Positions 1 through 8,715 of a stretch of 64,000 bases of DNA are shown in pieces. The position numbers and the translations under genes were made by a program. The stretch is from Petrolisthes cinctipes (taxonomy: Eukaryota; Arthropoda; Malacostraca; Decapoda; Porcellanidae): NCBI GenBank assembly GCA_033782935.1, contig JAWQEG010004762.1:1-64000 (forward strand). Reading direction: 5' to 3'. The notes beneath the pieces were generated by a model. The model was given only the letters and a program-made list of their open reading frames with translations. It did no database searches and had not been told where the DNA came from. Position 1 is the first letter of the stretch; each line of letters starts with the position of its first letter.

Positions 1-1
1 G

Positions 2-481
2 TATAATTCCTTGGTCCGTCCCCTTATGGAGTATTGTGTTCAAGCCTGGTGCCCGTACTACCGGAAAGATATAGCAAAATTGGAACGAGTCCAACGTAGA
101 GTTACTAAAATGATACCAAGTCTGAGAAATAAAACGTACGATGAGCGGCTAAGTGAATTAAATCTATTCCCATTGATACAACGTAGACTAAGAGGTGACT
201 TAATCCAGGTATTTAAAATAATCAAAGGCATAGATAATATGGACTGCACCAAATATTTCACTATTGATCAATCAAACTACACGAGAGGAAACGGCTGCAA
301 AATCATAGGTAAATCTTTTAATTCGCACAAATCAAAGAATTTCTTTTCTAACCGGGTCGTCAACTTATGGAATGGGCTTCCCCGTAATGTAATAGACTGT
401 AACACCGTAGACAGCTTCAAACGTCGCTTAGATAAACACCTTGCGTCTAATCCCCGACTTACAATGTTTACTAATGAATAA
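2..481 (+). CDS. LINE ORF2 C-terminus, partial (post-RT domain)
   Basis: The reading frame enters from outside the window and ends at TAA 479-481. It encodes the C-terminal region that follows the RT domain in CR1/Jockey-type ORF2 proteins, recognisable by 'YCVQAWCPYY', 'LERVQRRVTKMIP', 'LRGDLIQVFKI' and 'NLWNGLP'. No frameshift or stop is seen. It differs from A and B at a few residues, so it is an independent copy and not an assembly repeat. The catalytic RT part lies outside the window. Confidence 0.88.
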   Translation, partial: YNSLVRPLMEYCVQAWCPYYRKDIAKLERVQRRVTKMIPSLRNKTYDERLSELNLFPLIQRRLRGDLIQVFKIIKGIDNMDCTKYFTIDQSNYTRGNGCKIIGKSFNSHKSKNFFSNRVVNLWNGLPRNVIDCNTVDSFKRRLDKHLASNPRLTMFTNE

Positions 482-729
482 TTTTTGCCCATTACAGGTG
501 GCAAGTTAGCCAAATTTCACCTACTTTCTATCTTTCCTATAAAATTTCCTTGTGGAGTATTTCTGCCAACCCACAAGGTTCCCATTCCTGACTTTATTTC
601 CTGTACGGCTCAGGCCGGAGGGATTGGAGGGTGGGGAGAGAGCCTTCTACTTTGCTATCCTTACCTACGACTATCACTGGGGAGTAATTCATTCTCTACC
701 AGTAACCTTCTAATCAGGTCACCTCGTGT

Positions 730-743
730 GGACCGTAAGGTCT
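730..743 (+). other. LINE 3' UTR hairpin with GTAA tetraloop (copy 0)
   Basis: GGACC-GTAA-GGTCT can form a 5-bp stem (outer pair G-U) capped by a GNRA-type tetraloop, about 35 nt before the terminal repeats. The same structure is found in A, B, C and D. By analogy with L2/UnaL2-type LINEs, where the RT recognises a 3' stem-loop, it may be the RT binding site (inference). Confidence 0.55.
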
Positions 744-775
744 GTTGTGCTCTGTGTTTCTATGTAGCTCTATGT

Positions 776-777
<2 letters not shown>

Positions 778-826
<49 letters not shown>
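778..826 (+). repeat. (CT)n microsatellite, junction copy 0 / element A
   Basis: About 24 uninterrupted CT dinucleotides. The left edge is the 3' terminal repeat of copy 0 and the right edge is directly the 5' end of element A. It is the first of the (CT)n junctions of the LINE train. Confidence 0.95.
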
Positions 827-828
<2 letters not shown>

Positions 829-879
829 TGAGGGAGTGACCGCTGTTCAGTGAAGACCCATTTGCGCCTACGTTCCGCT

Positions 880-1130
880 CCGTTCTAGCGCTTAGCGATT
901 CTGTGTTAAGTGATTGTGTGTTTCCTGCGTGTTAAGTGATTGTGTATTACTGTGTGGTATTTAAGTGCGCTAGTGTTCTGTGTGTTAAGTGATAGCGTGC
1001 TTTTTTTTAGAGTGGTTAGCATTCGTGTGTTAAGTGATAGCGTGTTTTTGTGAGTGATTAGCATTTCTGTGTTCTATACGTGCACTAGTGTTGGTATTTT
1101 GGGGTGGTACCTACGTATGCACCGTGCTAA
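880..1130 (+). repeat. Degenerate tandem repeats in the 5' UTR of element A
   Basis: Repeats of the theme GTGTTAAGTGAT(T/A)G(T/C)GTG, spaced about 30-50 nt and irregular. A related GTGTTAAGTG theme occurs in the 5' UTR of element B (7290-7670). LINE 5' UTRs often carry tandem promoter monomers; that role is inferred here. Confidence 0.55.
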
Positions 1131-1878
1131 GTGATTCAGTGTATTTTGTAAGGTATTAATATTTCCGTGTGATTACGTGCTTCTGGGTGCACCGTTTCAG
1201 TGCCGTGTGTGTGTGGTCCTCCCTATTCCGTGTGTTCACGAGTGTTCGAGTTGTGCTGTGTCCTCCGATTGCGTCTGTGTGTTTCCCGCTGTTATTGAGT
1301 GTTGTGTTGTGTTCCACGTGAGTGTACTGTGAATTGGTGTTCCCGAGTGTTTGTACATCTGCGTCTGTGTACCTGAGGCCGTGTGAGAAGCGAGAAGTGA
1401 ACACACCCCATCTCACATAAGTATTCTTTATAACCGTCCTTTTCCCATTCACCTAAATTTACCACAACTAACCATCTGTGTGCCATCTTCCGTATTGCTC
1501 CCTGTTCCATACTGTGTTTATTATTATTTCTGTTTATACAGGCCAACACACTAGTATTTCATAATCCCTTATTAATATTACATCGGTTTTATACCAATAT
1601 CGTCCCTTCTTATTAAATTGTCTACACGTTCGTGGTATCGTGTTCCGTGTGTTTATTATTTAGTATATTTTTACAGGCCTAGTTATTTGCTTCTTCACAT
1701 TTCTGTATTAACATTAATTCCTACCGTGCCACCTAATTAATTCTTATAATCCTCCTTTTTCCCTTTCGTGTTCCCTACTGTTATTAATACCAATTATATT
1801 TTTACAGGACTAAATATCTATCTTTATCATCAGCATCAATATATCTCTTTGTGTATTCCAATACTCTGAGTGCCTATT
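1131..1878 (+). other. Non-coding 5' UTR of element A, central part
   Basis: About 750 nt, T-rich and then T/A-rich, without a credible coding frame. Nothing beyond short runs was recognised. The stretches near 1530-1560 and 1660-1680 (TTATTTCTGTTTATACAGG and similar) resemble polypyrimidine-AG splice acceptors; comparable stretches occur in the 5' UTR of B (8220-8280). Confidence 0.4.
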
Positions 1879-1927
1879 TACCACACCTCACCTCACCTAA
1901 ATCCCCCCTCCCTACCAATACAAACCA

Positions 1928-2262
1928 CATCGTCTATGCTTGCGAGGTACTGAATTGTTCATACCCAAGTTTACCCCCTCACCTCACCACACCTCACCTC
2001 ACCTAAATCCCCCTCCCTACCGATACGAACCACATCGTCTATGCTTGCGAGGTACTGAATTGTTCATACCCAAGTTTACCCCCTCACCTCACCTAAATCC
2101 CCCCTCCCTACCGATACAAACCACATCGTCTATGCTTGCGAGGTACTGAATTGTTCATACCCAAGTTTACCCCCTCACCTCACCTAAATCCCCCCTCCCT
2201 ACCGATACAAACCACATCGTCTATGCTTGCGAGGTACTGAATTGTTCATACCCAAGTTCATA
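1928..2262 (+). repeat. 91-bp tandem repeat, 4 units, in 5' UTR of element A
   Basis: The motif CATCGTCTATGCTTGCGAGG begins at 1928, 2033, 2124 and 2215. The last two intervals are exactly 91 bp and the first is 105 bp. Each unit continues with TACTGAATTGTTCATACCCA and a C-rich ACCTCACC stretch. This organisation resembles promoter monomers in other LINE 5' UTRs. Confidence 0.9.
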
Positions 2263-2667
2263 GAAGCGCGCGATATACTGGTTTGGTCAAGTTATCGTTA
2301 TTATCGTTTGCACTGGCGACGTAGAAAAGTTTCAGGCAAGGCGTGCCTAGATCCAGTACCCTCACCTCACCTTACCTACCTCACCTGTCCTCGCCCTCAA
2401 CCCTACCTCTTCCCCACCCCCCCACCACCAACATACCTTAATCCTCCTTCCCTGCTGACACTAACCACATCTGGCTAATCCCAGCAAACTCACCTCACCT
2501 CTCCTTGGTAATTACCCCTCCCCAAGGGTAAGCTCACCTCTCCTTGGTAATTACCCACCATCCCCAAGGGTAAGCTCACCTACTAGATAATCCCCCCCCC
2601 CCTCCCTACTGACACTAACCCACCTCTTCATTTCAACAACCCCTCCTAACCCTATCTTTCTCCCTCC

Positions 2668-2870
2668 TTAATTAATAAATAAAAAAATAAATAAAAATAA
2701 TAAAAAAATAATAAATTGATTAATAAACTTATAAATAATTTAACAAATTAATAATTAATAAATTAATTAATAAATAAATTATCAAAATTCATAAATAAAT
2801 TAACAAAATTAACAAATAAATTAATAAATAAAAAAATAAATTAATTAATTAATTGGTAAATAAATTAATA
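2668..2870 (+). repeat. AT-only TTAATAAA-rich tract before ORF1 of element A
   Basis: Simple A/T sequence made of TTAATAAATAAA-like words, ending immediately before the CACCATGG start context of ORF1. Element B has the same tract expanded to about 850 bp (8716-9565). Confidence 0.9.
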
Positions 2871-2879
2871 AATATCACC

Positions 2880-3866
2880 ATGGCACCTCAACTAACCTGT
2901 TCGACCTGCTCTGGAACCTTCGGCCCAACAATTTTCGCGAACAGAGACGTCCTCATTTGTAGATTCTGCCAATTACGAGATGAGATGTCGACCGACCAGA
3001 AGGCAGCACAACGTAAGATAGACGCCTTGAGTGAGAAATTAGAAACGCTGCAGGAATTCACTACACTCAACGTGGGAGTGACACACACACCTATCGTACC
3101 CGTTGTCACAGCCCCTGTACAGACTGCCTCTACACCCTCACCGGCACCACCAACCACACCTTTACCTTCATCGGCACCATCAGCAATTTCTATTTCTCCA
3201 CGGGAGGAGTTCCGCGTAGTCAGGAGCAATTTACGACCCAGGAAAAACATCATACCCATCACCACATGCCAAAACCGCTTCAAGATCCTGGCACAAGATG
3301 ACGATGAAGATGACACCGAGGTCAGGCTGGTTGGTGACTCCATGGTGAGGGGTCAACTCACCGAGTTCTGTGGAAGGGCACCCAAGTCGAGGAAGCGTTT
3401 TTGCATCCCGGGTGGCGGCCTAGATGACGTAGTTGATACAGTGGACGATGTAACAAGCCTGGCCCCCGACAACACCACGTACGTCATCCACGTCGGAACC
3501 AACGACGTAATGAAAACCAGATCAGAGGACCTACTCAACAAGTACCGACAGATGATTAGGAAGTTCAAGGAAAAAACGAATAACATCATACTCTCTGGAA
3601 TCATCCCCCGCAGTCAAGCAGACACCCGTTTCTACAACAACGCTACCAGTATCAACCGACGACTTGCCAACATCTGTAACGAAGAGAACGTCGATTTCGT
3701 CAACACCTGGGACAACTTTTATTTTGATGACTCGTTGTTCTCAGATGATGGTGTCCATCTGAATCAGGTAGGAGCAGCCCGTTTTGGACGTTTGCTAAAC
3801 GACGCGGTCATCAACCATCATACAAAAAACGGGACTGCCCAGGTACGTCAAGGTCAGGTAACGTAA
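2880..3866 (+). CDS. LINE ORF1: CxxC zinc-knuckle plus SGNH-type esterase (element A)
   Basis: 328 aa, starting at ATG 2880 in an excellent CACCATGG context that is shared with B. The N-terminus has CSTC (about residues 7-10) and CRFC (about 28-31), a probable zinc knuckle. A short coiled-coil-like stretch follows ('AAQRKIDALSEKLETLQEF'), then a Pro/Thr/Ser linker. The C-terminal half is an SGNH/GDSL-like esterase with 'GDSM' (nucleophile Ser), 'HVGTND' (block III Asn) and 'DDGVHLN' (Asp/His). Esterase domains are known in CR1/L2 ORF1 proteins, where they may act on membranes or RNP assembly. The last codons carry the slippery site 3824-3830, so part of the product may continue as ORF2. Confidence 0.9.
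   Translation: MAPQLTCSTCSGTFGPTIFANRDVLICRFCQLRDEMSTDQKAAQRKIDALSEKLETLQEFTTLNVGVTHTPIVPVVTAPVQTASTPSPAPPTTPLPSSAPSAISISPREEFRVVRSNLRPRKNIIPITTCQNRFKILAQDDDEDDTEVRLVGDSMVRGQLTEFCGRAPKSRKRFCIPGGGLDDVVDTVDDVTSLAPDNTTYVIHVGTNDVMKTRSEDLLNKYRQMIRKFKEKTNNIILSGIIPRSQADTRFYNNATSINRRLANICNEENVDFVNTWDNFYFDDSLFSDDGVHLNQVGAARFGRLLNDAVINHHTKNGTAQVRQGQVT
3824..3830 (+). promoter_or_regulatory. Putative -1 ribosomal frameshift heptamer A_AAA_AAC (element A)
   Basis: In ORF1 phase the sequence reads acA AAA AAC, the canonical X_XXY_YYZ heptamer, 34 nt before the ORF1 stop codon. Slipping by -1 puts the ribosome in a frame that is open from 3830 through all of ORF2. ORF2 has no AUG until 4199, past the first endonuclease motifs. 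Only weak pairing potential is visible downstream (GGG/CCC directly after, TACGT/ACGTA further on), so the stimulatory element is unclear. Confidence 0.65.
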
Positions 3867-6700
3867 AACGAATAAACAGAATAAACCGAAATAGCTTAAA
3901 GGTATTTTACGTTAACGCTCGCAGCATCCATAACAAATTCACAGATCTAGAGGAAAAAACGCTCACAGAAAATTATGATATAATCGGCATTACAGAATCG
4001 TGGCTAAATACTGAAAATAGAGACTTCCTAGCAGAGTATAAAATTCCTGGCTACACAATATTTGAGAAAGGTCGAACAAATAAAAGGGGAGGCGGAGTTC
4101 TATTATATATTAAAGATGACCTCAAACCGATCCTATTATCAAAGCCCCATATCGCTAACGTAGACACACTATATATACTCATTAGAAATAAATTCGGGAT
4201 GAAACTTTTGTTAGCCTTATTATACAGACCCCCAGCTCAACCAGTACAAATCGACCGTGATATCTATGAACAAATTAACGAGATGAGTAACACGCAAGAG
4301 GCCGTAATTCTTGGCGATTTTAATTTACCAGTAACAAAGTGGGGAGAACCATTATCAGCTCACTATGGTCAAGACCTTTATACTAACTTACAAGAGAGCT
4401 CTCTTATCCAATTTGTTAATAGTCCAACTCGTGGAAATAACGTTCTTGACCTAATACTTGCCACAAAAGAAGACTTGATAGGGAATATTAACGTTGGTGA
4501 TGAATTTACTAATAGCGACCACCGCATAATCACATTCAGTATAAATTTCAATAGAAGCGAAATAAATTACAGCTACGAAAAAATCCCCGACTTTAGAAAA
4601 GCTAATTTTCACCAACTCAGAGCGATACTAAAAGATACCGATTGGAAATGTCTGCGAGACACTATTAACATTAATACACAATGGAACTTTTTCACTAATG
4701 CGTACGCAAAAGCGGTCAAAGATAGCATACCGTTAAAAAACCGACGTTCAGCACAAAACTTAAAGCCCAAGTGGTGGAGTAAAGAGATAGCCGACTGTTT
4801 ACGCGCCAAAATGAACGCCCATAATAGAGTAAAAATCACAGACGATAATAACGAGCGGGCCAAGTTTTCAGACTTACGAAGAAAAGCCAAAAAGTTAATC
4901 AAACAGAGTAAAAAGGCCATTGAAAAACACGTTGCAAATCAAAGTAAGACAAACCCGAAAGAGTTCTACAGTTATATTCGGCATAAGAAAGTACTCACGT
5001 CAACTATCGGACCACTACTTGATGAGAATGGGGACTTTACTACAGATGAAGAGCGAATGAGTGGTATCCTTAACACTTTCTTTGCATCAGTCTTTACTAC
5101 AGAAAACCCAAACAATATACCAGCAGTAACAACAGTCCAAAATGAAAACACCGAGGTATTAAGTAATATCAGCATAACAGAAAGTGACGTAATAAAATGT
5201 ATCGATAAATTAAATGTAAATAAGTCACCTGGGCCAGACACGATCTCCCCTCGCGTATTAAAGGAAGCAAAAAGCGAAATAGTAAAACCTCTGACTCTGC
5301 TCTTTAACTATTCTTTACACACTGGAACAATACCTGACGAATGGAAACTCGCTAACGTAACACCAATATTTAAAAAAGGCAGCAAATCTCTACCTAGCAA
5401 CTATCGCCCTATCAGCCTAACCTCAGTCGTATGCAAAATGCTAGAGACAATCATACGAGATAAACTTACAAATCACTTAGAGGAAAACAACTTACTTAGT
5501 GACACTCAACACGGTTTTCGTAATAAACGCTCTTGCCTAACGAACCTATTAGACTTTTTAAATGACATTTTCAATGAATATGATAAGAGTAAAGCAGTAG
5601 ACATAATTTATCTAGATTTCCAAAAGGCCTTTGACAAAGTTCCCCATAAACGCTTAATATCTAAACTAAAATCACACAGAATCCAAGGCGATACCGTAAG
5701 ATGGATAGAGAACTGGCTAAGAAACCGAAAACAACGCGTGGTAATAATTGGAAAATCTTCTAGTTGGACAGGCGTTACAAGTGGGGTGCCACAGGGGTCA
5801 GTTTTAGGGCCAATCCTATTCCTAGTTTACATAAACGACATAGACGAAGGCCTCTCATGCATAATATCGAAGTTTGCCGATGACACCAAAATTGCAAATA
5901 CAGTACTCACTAACGCACAGACTAAAGAAATGCAAGATAATCTCGATAAATTGTCAAATTGGGCGAAAACTTGGCAAATGTCCTTCAATTCAGATAAATG
6001 TAAAGTGCTCCACATCGGACATCATAACGTAGCAGCAAACTACTCGTTAAATGGTAAGCAACTTAAAAGCGTGGATCGAGAGACAGACTTAGGTGTAACA
6101 GTATCAAGTAACCTAAAACCCAGTCAGCAGTGTACGGAAGTAATTAAGAAAGCAAATAAAACTATCGGCTTTATCGGCAGAGCATTCGAGTATAAATCTA
6201 AAGACACAATCCTCACTTTGTATAATTCTTTGGTCCGTCCCCTTATGGAGTATTGTGTTCAAGCCTGGTGCCCGTATTACCAGAAAGATATAGCAAAATT
6301 GGAACGAGTCCAACGTAGAGTTACTAAAATGATACCAAGTCTGAGAAATAAAACGTACGATGAGCGGCTAAGCGAATTAAATCTATTCCCATTGACACAA
6401 CGTAGACTAAGAGGTGACTTAATCCAGGTATTTAAAATAATCAAAGGCATAGATAATATGGACTGCAACAAATATTTCACTATTGATCGATCAAACTACA
6501 CAAGAGGAAACGGCTGCAAAATCATAGGTAAATCTTTTAATTCGCACGAATCAAAGAATTTCTTTTTTAACCGAGTCGTCAACTTATGGAATGGGCTTCC
6601 CAGTAACGTAATTGACTGTAACACCGTAGACAGCTTCAAACGTCGCTTAGATAAACACCTTGCGTCTAATCCCCGACTTACAATGTTTACTAATGAATAA
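3830..6700 (+). CDS. LINE ORF2: APE endonuclease and reverse transcriptase (element A, intact)
   Basis: About 956 codons in the -1 frame of ORF1. There is no in-frame AUG before 4199, so I start the frame at the slippery site. The endonuclease shows 'VNARS', 'ITESWL' (catalytic Glu), 'RGGGVLLY', 'LGDFN' and 'NSDHR'. The RT shows 'KSPGPD', 'LANVTPIFKKG', 'NYRPISLTS', 'YLDFQKAFDKVPH', 'SGVPQGSVLGPILF' and the catalytic 'FADD' at 5873-5884. The C-terminal region follows with 'LERVQRRVTK'. No stop or frameshift is seen. The protein nicks the target and primes reverse transcription there; (CT)n repeats look like the target here. Confidence 0.9.
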   Translation, partial: RDCPGTSRSGNVKRINRINRNSLKVFYVNARSIHNKFTDLEEKTLTENYDIIGITESWLNTENRDFLAEYKIPGYTIFEKGRTNKRGGGVLLYIKDDLKPILLSKPHIANVDTLYILIRNKFGMKLLLALLYRPPAQPVQIDRDIYEQINEMSNTQEAVILGDFNLPVTKWGEPLSAHYGQDLYTNLQESSLIQFVNSPTRGNNVLDLILATKEDLIGNINVGDEFTNSDHRIITFSINFNRSEINYSYEKIPDFRKANFHQLRAILKDTDWKCLRDTININTQWNFFTNAYAKAVKDSIPLKNRRSAQNLKPKWWSKEIADCLRAKMNAHNRVKITDDNNERAKFSDLRRKAKKLIKQSKKAIEKHVANQSKTNPKEFYSYIRHKKVLTSTIGPLLDENGDFTTDEERMSGILNTFFASVFTTENPNNIPAVTTVQNENTEVLSNISITESDVIKCIDKLNVNKSPGPDTISPRVLKEAKSEIVKPLTLLFNYSLHTGTIPDEWKLANVTPIFKKGSKSLPSNYRPISLTSVVCKMLETIIRDKLTNHLEENNLLSDTQHGFRNKRSCLTNLLDFLNDIFNEYDKSKAVDIIYLDFQKAFDKVPHKRLISKLKSHRIQGDTVRWIENWLRNRKQRVVIIGKSSSWTGVTSGVPQGSVLGPILFLVYINDIDEGLSCIISKFADDTKIANTVLTNAQTKEMQDNLDKLSNWAKTWQMSFNSDKCKVLHIGHHNVAANYSLNGKQLKSVDRETDLGVTVSSNLKPSQQCTEVIKKANKTIGFIGRAFEYKSKDTILTLYNSLVRPLMEYCVQAWCPYYQKDIAKLERVQRRVTKMIPSLRNKTYDERLSELNLFPLTQRRLRGDLIQVFKIIKGIDNMDCNKYFTIDRSNYTRGNGCKIIGKSFNSHESKNFFFNRVVNLWNGLPSNVIDCNTVDSFKRRLDKHLASNPRLTMFTNE

Positions 6701-6952
6701 TTTTTGCCCATTACAGGTGGCAAGTTAGCCAAATTTCACCTACTTTCTATCTTTCCTATAAAAAAATTTCCTTGTGGAGTATTACTGCCAACCCCACAAG
6801 GTTCCCATTCCTGACTTTATTTCCTGTACGGTTCAGGCCGGAGGGAGTGGAGGGTGGGGAGAGAGCCTTCTACTTTGCTATCCTTACCTACGACTATCAC
6901 TGGGGAGTAATTCATTCTCTACCAGTAACCTTCTAATCAGGTCACCTCGTTT

Positions 6953-6966
6953 GGACCGTAAGGTCT
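6953..6966 (+). other. LINE 3' UTR hairpin with GTAA tetraloop (element A)
   Basis: Same GGACC-GTAA-GGTCT hairpin as in copies 0 and B, about 35 nt before the (CT)n tail. Confidence 0.55.
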
Positions 6967-6998
6967 GTTGTGGTCTGTGTTTCTATATGTCTATATGT

Positions 6999-7000
<2 letters not shown>

Positions 7001-7056
<56 letters not shown>
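7001..7056 (+). repeat. (CT)n microsatellite, junction element A / element B
   Basis: An uninterrupted CT run between the 3' terminal repeat of A and the 5' end of B, which begins with a short T run and GCCCGCTTGC. Confidence 0.95.
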
Positions 7057-7061
<5 letters not shown>

Positions 7062-7134
7062 GCCCGCTTGCTCTCGCTAGAGTCGCACGCTCGCTTTGTC
7101 CCGCGCAGCCGCCCTGATTCAGAACCCGTCCTTT

Positions 7135-7665
7135 GTGTTTTTGTGTGTATTTAAGTGGCCCAGTGTGTGTAATTCCGTTTGTGAATTTACGTGGCCCAGT
7201 GTGTGTGTGTATTGTAGTGGCCCAGTGTGTGTAATTCCGTTTGTGTATTTACGTGGCCCAGTGTTTGTGTGTATTTAAGTGGCCCAGTGTAATCCCGTTT
7301 GTTAAGTGCTGTGTGTGTATTTAAGTGGCCCAGTGTGTGTAATTCCGTTTGTGTATTTATGTGGCCCAGTGTGTGTGTGTATTTAAGTGGCCCAGTGTAA
7401 TCCCGTGTGTTAAGTGCTGTGTGTGCATTTACGTGGCCCAGTGTGTGTGTATTTAAGTGGCCCAGTGTAATCCCGTTTGTTAAGTGCTGTGTGTGTATTT
7501 AAGTGGCCCAGTGTGTGTATTTGCGTGGCCCAGTGTAATCCCGTTTGTTAAGTGCAGTGTGTGTATTCAAGTGGCCCAGTGTGTTAAGTATTTATACGTG
7601 GCCCAGTGTGTGTTTGGTGTGTTAAGTGTTTATACGTGGCCCAGTGTGTTTTGGTGTGTTAAGTG
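7135..7665 (+). repeat. GTGGCCCAGTGTG minisatellite in the 5' UTR of element B
   Basis: At least 15 occurrences of GTGGCCCAGTGT separated by 20-40 nt spacers such as ATTTAAGTG, AATTCCGTTTGTG and TTAAGTGCTGTGTG. It is a composite minisatellite occupying the start of the element, the position where LINE promoter monomers sit. Confidence 0.9.
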
Positions 7666-7689
7666 ATCTGTGTTATTGAGTGCGTGTGT

Positions 7690-8715
7690 TAGGAATTCGC
7701 GTTCCCGAGTGATTGTACGTCTGCATCTGTGTGTGGAGCGAGAAGGAACTCACAGCACATCACTTCTCACATAAGTATTCTTACTTAAAACAAAAAAACT
7801 TCATATCTCTCAATCTATTTTCTCTGTATTTTCCAGTTTTTACCCTCCCCCCCCCATCCCCTGACACCCCCCTCCCAACACCCACACCTCAACTCAACCG
7901 TCCTTTTCCTTATTTCCCCATCCCCCTCACCTGACCCAACTAAGCCTTTTTAATCTTGCTCTCACCACACCTTAATTTTAACCTGTCTACACGTCTGTAG
8001 TACCCTTTCCAACACTGTACTGTGTTCCACTATATATTAATATATATTGTCTAGACATTTGCATTTATATAATTCTGTATCCTTACTGTATTTAATAGTA
8101 ATTATTATTATTTTCTTTTTCTAGACCTAGTCATATTTTTATAATTCTATATTAATATTATTTCTGGTTCGTCTTACTTTATTTTACTAGTTTACATGTC
8201 CGTGGTTACTGTGTTTATTACTAATTCTACATTTCTACATTTATAACTTCACCAATAATTATTATATTCCTTTACAGGCATTTGCACTTTAACTTTACAG
8301 TATTAATATTTAATTTCATTCTCGGCGTATTCCTATACTTTGGTTGACCCTTTACCACCATCCCCCAGCCCCTATCTGACCCTAAATTCCCAAACCACAT
8401 TAACACCTGTACTTAATTTAACCGTCATGCTACCCACTAGTCTGATTGACACACTCACCTTACCTCACACACCCGTATACGAGTGTGTGTCTTTTCCCAG
8501 AATCCCAGCCCTTAGCTTACCTTGCGGTCATTTTCCACTCCTACCTCCTCACACCACCTTGGTAATTATCTCTACTCCCCACTAGATAATCCCCCCTCCC
8601 TGCTGTCACTAACCAGATAATCCTCCTTCCTACTGACATTAACTAGATAATCCCCCCTCACTACTGACACAAACTTCACCTTTCATTTCAACAACCCCTC
8701 CTACCCGTGTGTTAA
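7690..8715 (+). other. Non-coding 5' UTR of element B, central part
   Basis: T/C-rich, then C-rich near 7845-7930 and 8350-8690, with no credible coding frame. It contains repeated 'ACTAGATAATCCCCCCTCCCT'-like words (about 8580-8670) that have a counterpart in A at 2580-2610, showing that the two 5' UTRs are related near ORF1. Confidence 0.45.

Larger units (their letters stand above)
1..777 (+). mobile_element. 3' end of a family-1 CR1/L2-like LINE (copy 0), cut by the window edge
   Basis: The last ~160 codons of ORF2 and the complete 3' UTR of the element that also occurs as A and B downstream. The 3' UTR ends in the hairpin at 730-743, a doubled TATGTAGCTC unit and a (CT)n tail. CR1/L2-type LINEs are known to end in short tandem repeats rather than poly(A), which fits. 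The element is collinear with A and B and lies in the same orientation. Confidence 0.9.
827..7000 (+). mobile_element. Full-length CR1/L2-like LINE, family 1, element A
   Basis: Layout: 5' UTR 827-2879, ORF1 2880-3866, ORF2 in the -1 frame ending at 6700, 3' UTR with hairpin at 6953-6966, terminal repeats TATATGTC/TATATGTAACTC, then (CT)n. Both ORFs are open with catalytic residues in place, so this copy could be coding-competent. It sits between two (CT)n tracts; no ordinary target-site duplication can be told apart from the CT repeat. Its ORFs are very similar to those of element B, but its 5' UTR is largely different. Confidence 0.92.

Noticed and set aside
3844..3865. A conserved stem-loop downstream of the family-1 slippery site (TACGT/ACGTA)
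   Set aside because: The pairing in A is not the one available in B (TACTT/AAGTA at a different partner), so there is no consistent structure; the frameshift claim for family 1 rests on the heptamer, phase and missing AUG only.
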